26,354 nucleotides of DNA, taken from positions 1-26,354 of the forward strand of contig CBDUMS010000053.1 of the NCBI GenBank assembly GCA_965368405.1, read 5' to 3'. Made by a program: the position numbers and the translations under genes. Positions within the stretch are counted from its first letter, which is position 1. Every line of letters begins with the position of its first letter. This document shows positions 1 to 6,043 of this stretch, in pieces. Origin of the DNA: S012-113 sp965368405. Its GTDB lineage: Bacteria; Bacteroidota; Bacteroidia; Cytophagales; Cyclobacteriaceae. Under the pieces are notes generated by a model. That model made no database searches and had not been told where the DNA came from. It saw nothing but the letters and a program-made list of their open reading frames with translations.

Positions 1-1
1 T

Positions 2-106
2 AATAAGCTTGTGCTGGATGTTAGCGCACTTACCGAAGGAGTTTATACCCTCAGCATTGAACTAAGGGGTAATACCTATACCCAAAAGCTAATGGTATTG
101 CGCTAG
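2..106 (+). CDS. C-terminal end of a type IX secreted protein (partial)
   Basis: Only the last 34 codons are inside the window. The reading frame ends with ...LTEGVYTLSIELRGN... followed by QKLMVLR and a stop at 104-106. This is the usual pattern of a Bacteroidota type IX secretion (Por) C-terminal sorting domain: a beta strand with G-x-Y, then a short polar turn, then a final strand ending in a basic residue. By family knowledge such a tail directs the protein through the outer membrane and is then cleaved. The body of the protein lies upstream of the window, so its activity cannot be stated. The stop ends one base before the stop of the convergent small membrane gene at 107. Confidence 0.6.
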   Translation, partial: NKLVLDVSALTEGVYTLSIELRGNTYTQKLMVLR

Positions 107-352
107 CTATAGGAATTTCTTTTTTGCTTCCATTATTAGTGCATACAGCAATAGTATCCAGGGTGTTCCATGAAGCACCAAATCAAACCAATCCATGGGT
201 TGCATGCCAACCGCACCTCCAGCAACCCACCTCAATTTACCAAATAAATGAGGTTCAGGAGAAAATGGCATTAATCCAAGGGTTAGACTTGCTATTAGAA
301 AGGGTAGAATATTTGATGTGCGCTTTTTGGGAGCAGCTTCTTTTGTAATCAT
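107..352 (-). CDS. small conserved two-helix membrane protein, function unknown
   Basis: This 81-residue protein has a basic N-terminus, a hydrophobic helix at about residues 14-31, a central GGAVGMQPMDWFDL segment at residues 45-58, a second helix at about 60-73 and a lysine-rich C-terminal end. Both helices and the Gly/Trp/Asp-rich link look conserved rather than random. I recall similar short proteins in other Bacteroidota but cannot give a function. It lies downstream of the persulfide dioxygenase gene on the same strand, but a terminator hairpin (365-406) separates the two, so it is either read through at low level or has its own promoter. The plus strand is also open over this stretch (124-348), but that peptide has no recognisable features. 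Confidence 0.6.
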   Translation of the reverse strand: MITKEAAPKKRTSNILPFLIASLTLGLMPFSPEPHLFGKLRWVAGGAVGMQPMDWFDLVLHGTPWILLLYALIMEAKKKFL

Positions 353-364
353 AAAACTGGGGTA

Positions 365-406
365 TAAAAAAATACCATCCTGAACGATAAACGAACAGGA
401 TGGTAT
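365..406 (-). terminator. intrinsic terminator after the persulfide dioxygenase gene
   Basis: Read on the minus strand, an 11-bp perfect stem (396-406 with 372-382) with a 13-nt loop is followed by a run of T residues (A run at 366-371 on the plus strand). It sits 20 bases after the stop of the 426-1838 gene. It should end that transcript before the small membrane gene. Confidence 0.85.
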
Positions 407-425
407 CTGTTAAACAAATTTTAAA

Positions 426-1838
426 TTAAAGCAGTGTGGTAGGACAAACGTATTCAGTCATTTTAAGGTCAGCTTCTTTCATAGCATTAAAGCCTCCATT
501 AATATCAATTACGTTTTTTACTCCATGTGCTTTTAGAATAGAAGAGGCGATCATCGATCTATAGCCACCTACGCAATGGATATAGTATTCCTCATCCTTT
601 TTATATTCTTTTAAGTTTTCATGAATAAAATCAAGTGGTTTGTTCATGATCATATCAGTATCCAAATGCTCTGAATCGAATTCAGAAGCCTTACGAACAT
701 CAACAATATTGATTTTACCTTGCATTCTTTTCTCCAACTCATCAGGGTTGATTGATAGGATAGAATCAGTTGGTCTACCAGACTCAATCCAAGCTTCTAT
801 GTTCCCTCTTAGATAGCCAATGGTATTATCATAACCTACTCGCGATAAGCGTGTAACTACTTCTTCTTCACGACCCTCATCGGCCACAAAGAGGATTGGC
901 GATTCAATATTTTCAATTAAAGTACCTACCCAAGGAGCGAAGTTATCGTCGATATTAAAATTATAGCTACCTGGTATAAAAGCATCCTTAAATGTTTGCT
1001 CGTGACGGGTATCGAGGATTACTGCCCCGGTTTGTTTTGCAAGGGCTTCGAACTCATCTGGAGCGTGAGCTACAACACCGTTTGCAATAATATCTGCATA
1101 ACTGGTGTTAACCCCTTTGTTCATCATAACATTCTTAGGGAAATATTGTGGTGGAGCAACCAGACCTGTAAGAACTTCATCTATAAATTCTTCTTTGGTC
1201 ATATCTGCACGCAATGCATAATTAGTCTCTTTTTGATGACCTAGCGTGTCGTAAGTATCTTCACTCATGTTTTTACCACAAGCAGAACCTGCTCCATGTC
1301 CTGGATATACAGTAATGTTATCCGGCAATACCATCAGCTTATTTCGAAGCGAATCAAAAAGATGACTTGCAAGGTCTCGCTGTGTAAGATGTGTCTTAAC
1401 GGCTAAATCAGGACGGCCTACATCACCAATGAATAAGGTGTCTCCAGTGAAAATACTATGCTCTTTGCCTTTTTCGTCGAGGAGAAGGTAAGTTGATGAC
1501 TCCATTGTATGACCGGGTGTATGTAAAAGCTTAAGTGTTACATCACCAATCTTGAACTCTTCGTTATCAGTACCTTCATGAAAATCAAAATCGGCTTTAG
1601 CGGTTGGGCCAAAAACAATGGTGGCACCAGTTTTTCGTGCTAAGTCAACATGACCCGATACGAAATCCGCATGAAAGTGTGTTAGAAATACATATTTAAT
1701 TTTGGTGCCGTTATCGGCAGCCTTCACTACATAAGGTGTAGTTTCTCTTAAGGGATCTATGATCGCAGCCTCGCCATTAGACTCAATGTAGTAAGCAGCT
1801 TCTGCTAGACATCCCGTATATAGTTGTTCGACTATCAT
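426..1838 (-). CDS. persulfide dioxygenase-rhodanese fusion (MBL fold, CstB-like)
   Basis: This 470-residue protein has a metallo-beta-lactamase domain (about 1-240) and two rhodanese domains (about 255-355 and 360-465). The metal-binding residues are visible: H54-x-H56-x-D58, H110 in LLHTPGH, D133 in FTGD and H181 in YPGHG. The second rhodanese has an active-site cysteine, C422, in HCVGGYRS. The first rhodanese has VADEG (D320) where the cysteine should be, so it is probably catalytically dead. By family knowledge (ETHE1, CstB), such proteins oxidise glutathione-like or protein persulfides to sulfite using O2 and non-haem iron, and the rhodanese can pass sulfane sulfur to make thiosulfate. 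It acts in the cytoplasm, downstream of SQR. The SulP gene lies 104 bases upstream on the same strand. The gap holds a predicted operator and promoter (1878-1922), and a terminator follows the gene. Confidence 0.92.
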   Translation of the reverse strand: MIVEQLYTGCLAEAAYYIESNGEAAIIDPLRETTPYVVKAADNGTKIKYVFLTHFHADFVSGHVDLARKTGATIVFGPTAKADFDFHEGTDNEEFKIGDVTLKLLHTPGHTMESSTYLLLDEKGKEHSIFTGDTLFIGDVGRPDLAVKTHLTQRDLASHLFDSLRNKLMVLPDNITVYPGHGAGSACGKNMSEDTYDTLGHQKETNYALRADMTKEEFIDEVLTGLVAPPQYFPKNVMMNKGVNTSYADIIANGVVAHAPDEFEALAKQTGAVILDTRHEQTFKDAFIPGSYNFNIDDNFAPWVGTLIENIESPILFVADEGREEEVVTRLSRVGYDNTIGYLRGNIEAWIESGRPTDSILSINPDELEKRMQGKINIVDVRKASEFDSEHLDTDMIMNKPLDFIHENLKEYKKDEEYYIHCVGGYRSMIASSILKAHGVKNVIDINGGFNAMKEADLKMTEYVCPTTLL

Positions 1839-1877
1839 AATTTATACTTTTTATCTTTTATAACTTGATTGTAGTTG

Positions 1878-1922
1878 CAATGTTAGGTTTATGTAAAACT
1901 GTTTTCAGTGATTTGAGTTACA
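1878..1922 (-). promoter_or_regulatory. predicted Crp/Fnr operator plus -7 box for the persulfide dioxygenase gene
   Basis: Read on the minus strand, the 16-bp site TGTAACTCAAATCACT (1907-1922) fits TGTGA-N6-TCACA with two mismatches. After exactly 21 bases comes TAACATTG (1878-1885), one mismatch from the Bacteroidota -7 consensus TAnnTTTG. The expected transcript start is about 1872-1875, leaving a leader of roughly 35 bases before the ATG at 1838. The same geometry recurs at the other sulfur genes of the window, which is the main reason for calling this site. Confidence 0.55.
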
Positions 1923-1942
1923 AAGGCATGAATCCTTACTAT

Positions 1943-3634
1943 CTAACCTTCAATTGCACTATTATGTTCATCAAAATACGAAATTGCTACCTCAATATCA
2001 ATAAAACATTTTTCTTTTTCACCAATTTCTTCGAAGCCAGAGCGTGCCAGATAGTCACGTATGGGTCCAATTAAGCCTGAAAAATAGAATTTAATCCCTT
2101 GATTATCTAGTTCTTCTATTAAATCGGCTAATGCCAGGTAAGCAGATGAATCTATATGCGCGATGCCGTTCGATTGTAAGATTACAAGCTTAAGCGCATC
2201 ACCTTTTTTTGCCACTTCCGTCTTGATAGATTCTATAAAATGATTGGTATTGGCAAAATAAATATTGGCATCGTAGCGTATGGCAAGAATATCTTCTCGT
2301 ACCTCTACGTTCTCAAATCGTAATACATTGCGATACACATGAGTATTGGGCAATTTGCCCAATACAGCAAAATGAGGTTTAGTGCTTCGGTAGATCATCG
2401 CTACCAACGACATCACCACACTTAATGCAATTCCTTCCTTAATGCCTACAGCCAATGTCGTAATAAAGGAAACCAGCAACATTAGCAGATCTTCTTTTCT
2501 AGTCTTCCATAGGAAGAGTGGATATTTGATATCGATGAGCCCAAAAACGGCTACCATGATTATTGATGCAAGTATAGCTTTGGGTAAATTATAGAATAAG
2601 GGTGTGAGAAATAATAAGGTAAGCGCCACTAAAGAAGCACTTATTATAGCCGCTAAATTGGTTCTGGCGCCGGTTTGCTCATTTACCGCCGAACGGCTAA
2701 ATCCTCCTGTGGTAGGGAAACTGCCAAAGAAGGAGCCAACCACATTACCTAAACCGAGACCAATAAGTTCTTGATTGGCGTCAACTTCATATTCACCTTT
2801 ATGTTTAGATTGAATGGCTTTCGCAACCGAAACAGCTTCCATAAATGCGATTAACGCAAGCGTAAGTGCTGCGGGTATCAGTTCTCTTAAATGTTCTGAA
2901 CCAAAATCGGGCATCGCGAAATCAGGCAAGCCCTCCGGAACAATACCTACGATCTTAACACCTTTGGCTTCAAGACCAAGAAATTGCACCGCAAGAATTC
3001 CTAATACCACTACAACCAAAGCCCCGGGAATGGATTTATGAATCTTTTTGACTTTTGTTAATATGAGTATCCCAGATAAGCCTATTAGTAGTGCAATCCA
3101 ATTGATCGCTGATATCTGGAGAATGGCTTCATAGATTATACTTGTGATATAATTGCTTCGCTCGAGATCAATGCCGATGAGATGTTTTAATTGGTTCAGC
3201 CCAATAATCAGTGCAGCTGCTGAAGTAAACCCACTGATGACCGGTTTCGATAGAAAATTCACTAAAAAGCCCATTCTGAACAGTCCGAGCATGAGCTGAA
3301 TTAATCCCATCATAAAGGCTAATAATATGGCGAGGGTAATATATTCGTGACTCCCAACTTCTGCGATAACGCTTACTGCCGCTGCCACTAAAAGAGAATC
3401 CATGGCCACTGGGCCAACACCGAGTTGTCTCGAAGTACCAAAAATAGCATAGATAACCTGGGGGATCATACCCGCATATAGACCATACACCGGGGGTAGG
3501 CCGGCAATCATTGCATAAGCCATTCCTTGCGGAATAAGCATAATGCCAACAGTTAATCCAGCAGAAATATCACCTTTAAGATATTCTTTCTTGTAGCCAG
3601 GGAGCCATGATAAGATGGGTAAGTACTTCTTCAA
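1943..3634 (-). CDS. SulP-family anion (sulfate/sulfite?) transporter with STAS domain
   Basis: This 563-residue protein begins LPILSWLPGYKKEYLKGD and continues with AGLTVGIMLIPQGMAYA and GLPPVYGLYAGMIP, the hallmark N-terminus of SulP (SLC26-like) transporters. Many hydrophobic helices fill residues 20-420. A STAS domain (about 440-550) contains the typical IDSSAY loop. SulP proteins move sulfate, bicarbonate, chloride or other anions across the inner membrane. Next to sulfide-oxidising genes, export of sulfite or sulfate is a reasonable inference, but substrate is not determined by sequence. The start is TTG (3632-3634): there is no in-frame upstream ATG before a stop, and the next ATG (residue 32) would remove the conserved N-terminus. 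It is divergent from the rhodanese lipoprotein and shares an operator with it (3720-3735). Confidence 0.92.
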   Translation of the reverse strand: MKKYLPILSWLPGYKKEYLKGDISAGLTVGIMLIPQGMAYAMIAGLPPVYGLYAGMIPQVIYAIFGTSRQLGVGPVAMDSLLVAAAVSVIAEVGSHEYITLAILLAFMMGLIQLMLGLFRMGFLVNFLSKPVISGFTSAAALIIGLNQLKHLIGIDLERSNYITSIIYEAILQISAINWIALLIGLSGILILTKVKKIHKSIPGALVVVVLGILAVQFLGLEAKGVKIVGIVPEGLPDFAMPDFGSEHLRELIPAALTLALIAFMEAVSVAKAIQSKHKGEYEVDANQELIGLGLGNVVGSFFGSFPTTGGFSRSAVNEQTGARTNLAAIISASLVALTLLFLTPLFYNLPKAILASIIMVAVFGLIDIKYPLFLWKTRKEDLLMLLVSFITTLAVGIKEGIALSVVMSLVAMIYRSTKPHFAVLGKLPNTHVYRNVLRFENVEVREDILAIRYDANIYFANTNHFIESIKTEVAKKGDALKLVILQSNGIAHIDSSAYLALADLIEELDNQGIKFYFSGLIGPIRDYLARSGFEEIGEKEKCFIDIEVAISYFDEHNSAIEG

Positions 3635-3690
3635 TGTTTTTTGAACCTACTAAGTTTATAATTAATTATTACGCTAAATTGGTTGTAGTG

Positions 3691-3764
3691 CAAAAATCGG
3701 AACCATAAATACAGTCTAATGTGACTAAAGATACATAGAAGGCGAGGCGATGAAATTAGTTTTG
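3691..3764. promoter_or_regulatory. bidirectional Crp/Fnr-type operator with two -7 boxes
   Basis: The central site TGTGACTAAAGATACA (3720-3735) has one perfect and one partial half-site. To the right, after exactly 21 bases, is TAGTTTTG (3757-3764), a perfect TAnnTTTG box pointing to the rhodanese lipoprotein gene. To the left, again after 21 bases, the minus strand reads GATTTTTG (3691-3698), one mismatch from the box and pointing to SulP. Taking the middle of the box as -7, the operator centre falls near -40 in both directions, the position of a class II activator. Leader lengths would be about 43 and 52 bases. Confidence 0.6.
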
Positions 3765-3811
3765 CTAAATATTTGTTAAGATACTTAGCGAATACTACTT
3801 AAATTATTCAG

Positions 3812-4252
3812 ATGATAAAGAACATAATAATAGTAATAACAAGTGTGCTCTTACTAGCGCTGGGCCAGTCCTGTACCACTCAGGCTACATCCGCCGAAAT
3901 GAACCATTCTGGGGTAGAGCAGGAGGTATCTATCGCTAAGAATATTAGCCCTAGTGAATTTAAAGAAAGTATAAATAAGCGCGAGAATGCAATTTTATTA
4001 GATGTGAGAACACCACAGGAAATTGCACAAGGATATTTAGAAGGAGCAATTAATATTAATTTTAGCGCTCCTGATTTTACCAATCAGTTAGACAGGCTTG
4101 ATAAGACAAAGCCAGTTTATGTTTATTGTAGGTCTGGAAGAAGAAGCGCAAGTGCGATGAACACCCTTAAAGATTTGGGGTTTTCGGAGGTATATAATTT
4201 ACAAGGAGGAATAATAAACTGGGCTAACGCCGGCAACGCAATAATAAAATAA
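3812..4252 (+). CDS. rhodanese-domain lipoprotein
   Basis: This 146-residue protein has a lipoprotein signal peptide (hydrophobic residues 4-18, lipobox LGQSC with C21 as the lipidated residue), then a polar linker and one rhodanese domain (about 45-145). The active-site cysteine is C106 in YCRSGRRS. It should sit outside the cytoplasm, anchored to a membrane, and bind or transfer sulfane sulfur there. It is the first gene of a tight operon: the next gene (DUF2892) starts 2 bases after its stop. Together the pair resembles E. coli YgaP, in which a rhodanese and a DUF2892-type membrane segment are one protein. The promoter is predicted at 3757-3764 with an operator upstream. The lipid anchor is inferred from the lipobox only. 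Confidence 0.9.
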   Translation: MIKNIIIVITSVLLLALGQSCTTQATSAEMNHSGVEQEVSIAKNISPSEFKESINKRENAILLDVRTPQEIAQGYLEGAININFSAPDFTNQLDRLDKTKPVYVYCRSGRRSASAMNTLKDLGFSEVYNLQGGIINWANAGNAIIK

Positions 4253-4254
4253 AG

Positions 4255-4461
4255 ATGACTACTATCTTAAAAAACTGGAATGCATTTCGGGCAATAAGAC
4301 TCATTGTAGGGATTGCCGCACTAACCTATGGTATTGTAATCGTAGATTGGCTTTTGATTATGGTAGGTATTACGCTTGGCTTCATGGCTATTGCAAACGC
4401 CGGCTGCAGTCCGTTTAATAATAGTTGTGAAGTAGAGATTAAAAAAGATAATGAGCACTAA
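4255..4461 (+). CDS. DUF2892 (YgaP-like transmembrane domain) protein
   Basis: This 68-residue protein starts MTTILKNWNAFRAIRL and has two hydrophobic helices at about residues 12-28 and 30-47, then a cysteine pair in NAGCSPFNNSC (C51 and C57). That matches the DUF2892 family of small inner-membrane proteins, the same fold as the C-terminal membrane part of YgaP, which has been linked to thiocyanate or sulfur handling. It follows the rhodanese by 2 bases and overlaps the next gene by 11 bases, so translation of the three is probably coupled. The two cysteines could accept sulfur from the partner rhodanese; this is inference. Confidence 0.8.
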   Translation: MTTILKNWNAFRAIRLIVGIAALTYGIVIVDWLLIMVGITLGFMAIANAGCSPFNNSCEVEIKKDNEH

Positions 4462-5323
4462 TTACTGGCAAATTATATCAGATTCTTTTAGTGGATACTG
4501 GAACTACCTTATCTACGAAATGTCGCATCCAAGCTGGCATAATTATTTTTATATGTTGCTCGGTTTCTCGGTTCTTGTATGGGTATTAGAAATAGTCGTC
4601 CCATGGCGAAAGAATCAAAAGATTTTCAGGAAAGGATTTTGGATGGACGCATTTTATATGTTCTTCAACTTCTTTTTGTTTTCGTTAATCGCTTATAATG
4701 CCTTATCTAATGTTGCTGTTACTACCTTCAATAATTTTCTAGGGTTATTTGGAATTGAAAATATTATTGCGATAAACATCAATAACCTACCCATTTGGGT
4801 CCAATTTATAATTTTATTGGTAGTCGCCGATTTTATTCAGTGGGCTGTGCATTATATGCTTCACCATATAGATTGGATGTGGCAGTTTCATAAAGTGCAC
4901 CATTCGGTAACCGAAATGGGCTTCGCCGCACATTTGCGATTCCATTGGATGGAAACAATCATCTATAAGTCTGCCCTATATATCCCACTTATCATGATTG
5001 GGTATGGAATAGACGATTTATTTGTATTACATGCTTTTACAACCCTGGTTGGTCATCTAAATCATGCGAATGTTAATTTGACATACGGCCCACTTAAGTA
5101 TTTACTAAATAACCCAGCGATGCACATATGGCATCATGCAAAAGAAATGCCTAGCGATAGGCCTTACGGGATGAATTTTGGTATAACTCTTAGTATTTGG
5201 GATTATATTTTCGGCACTGCCCACGTACCGGCCTCAGGGAGAGACATCGATCTGGGCTTCGAGGACATAGAAAATTACCCCGAAGATTTTACAGGGCAGA
5301 TGATTGAGCCTTTTAAGCGATAG
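4451..5323 (+). CDS. fatty acid hydroxylase / sterol desaturase superfamily protein
   Basis: This 290-residue membrane protein has the eight-histidine di-iron signature: H134-x3-H138-H139, H147-x2-H150-H151 (FHKVHHS), H161/H165 and H225-x2-H228-H229 (HIWHH). Hydrophobic segments lie at about 32-50, 66-82 and 114-132, consistent with a membrane-bound O2-dependent di-iron oxygenase. Family members hydroxylate or desaturate sterols, fatty acids, carotenoids or ether lipids; the substrate here is unknown. It overlaps the DUF2892 gene by 11 bases and is the last gene of the rhodanese operon. Its presence in a sulfur operon is unexpected. Either it modifies a lipid in response to sulfide stress, or it has a sulfur-related substrate that is not described. 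It converges with the Crp/Fnr gene 26 bases away, with no clear terminator between. Confidence 0.88.
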   Translation: MSTNYWQIISDSFSGYWNYLIYEMSHPSWHNYFYMLLGFSVLVWVLEIVVPWRKNQKIFRKGFWMDAFYMFFNFFLFSLIAYNALSNVAVTTFNNFLGLFGIENIIAININNLPIWVQFIILLVVADFIQWAVHYMLHHIDWMWQFHKVHHSVTEMGFAAHLRFHWMETIIYKSALYIPLIMIGYGIDDLFVLHAFTTLVGHLNHANVNLTYGPLKYLLNNPAMHIWHHAKEMPSDRPYGMNFGITLSIWDYIFGTAHVPASGRDIDLGFEDIENYPEDFTGQMIEPFKR

Positions 5324-5349
5324 AAGGTTAGCTTCTTCCTTTGAGCAAT

Positions 5350-5982
5350 CTAAATATTAATAATCTTAATTTTATTGCGGCCTAATAAGATATGGCCATC
5401 GGTTTCGAGCTTTTTAAGCAAGCGGCTGACTGCTTCGCGCGATGAATTAAGTTCTTGAGCGATTTGCTGATGTGTAATATGAAACTCCTTCGTTTGCAGT
5501 GCATGTTCTCGCTCGCTTAGGTAGCGCAAAAGACGCGTATCTAAACTTTCGAATGCAACAGAATCGAGAGCAGTAAGCATTTCCTCGAATCGCGCAGAAT
5601 AGGTTTGCAGAATAAAATTGCGCCATGAGCGATACTTCCGCATCCATTCATCCATATAATGAAAAGGGATGAGCAATAGGCTGGTTTCTACTTCCGCAAT
5701 CGCTTTGATTTTGCTCTTTTCCTGCTTCATGCAACAGGTAACGGTCATTACACAAGTGTTGCCACCATCGAGGTAATAAAGCAATATTTCGTGGCCATCA
5801 TCATCTTGTCGAACAATCTTTAGAAGCCCTTTGGTAATTAGCGGGGTGCTTTTTATAAATTCACCAATTTTAATAATTGATTCACCTTCGGCAATATGAA
5901 CCTCTTTGGCAACATTGGCAATAGCATCAACCAGTTCAGGTTCTTTAAAAAAAGGAAAATGCTGCTGAATAATTTCGTGCAT
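5350..5982 (-). CDS. Crp/Fnr-family transcription regulator with cysteine cluster
   Basis: This 210-residue protein has an N-terminal cyclic-nucleotide-like beta-barrel (about 20-115), a long dimer helix (about 118-142) and a C-terminal winged helix (about 148-208). The HTH is HITHQQIAQELNSSREAVSRLLKKL in composition, with the recognition helix at R182-E183-A184-V185-S186-R187. In E. coli CRP the matching R180, E181 and R185 read TGTGA half-sites, and such half-sites occur in front of the sulfur genes here. The barrel carries C77, C83 and C84, placed in the strand-turn region of the ligand pocket. No N-terminal Fe-S cysteine set as in FNR is present. A thiol-based sulfane-sulfur or redox sensor is a reasonable inference. 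It follows SQR by 61 bases on the same strand, and a strong palindrome lies in the gap. Confidence 0.93.
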   Translation of the reverse strand: MHEIIQQHFPFFKEPELVDAIANVAKEVHIAEGESIIKIGEFIKSTPLITKGLLKIVRQDDDGHEILLYYLDGGNTCVMTVTCCMKQEKSKIKAIAEVETSLLLIPFHYMDEWMRKYRSWRNFILQTYSARFEEMLTALDSVAFESLDTRLLRYLSEREHALQTKEFHITHQQIAQELNSSREAVSRLLKKLETDGHILLGRNKIKIINI

Positions 5983-5992
5983 ACATAAACAA

Positions 5993-6021
5993 TTTAGGCT
6001 TCTAAAATTTAGAAGCCTAAA
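5993..6021 (-). promoter_or_regulatory. 29-base perfect palindrome between SQR and the Crp/Fnr gene
   Basis: Two 12-base arms (5993-6004 and 6010-6021) are exact reverse complements around five A/T bases, and two more A-T pairs extend the stem inward. On the minus strand it lies 23 to 51 bases after the SQR stop and 11 bases before the regulator ATG. A short T-containing stretch follows, but no clean T run. It may attenuate transcription from SQR into the regulator, act as a processing or RNA stability hairpin, or be an operator for autoregulation. It does not match TGTGA-N6-TCACA. Confidence 0.7.
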
Positions 6022-6043
6022 GTTAAATTAAAGAAATTAAAAT

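Noticed and set aside
124..348. Plus-strand open frame opposite the small membrane gene
   Set aside because: It is antisense to a frame with two clear membrane helices and a conserved-looking motif, and its own peptide shows no features.
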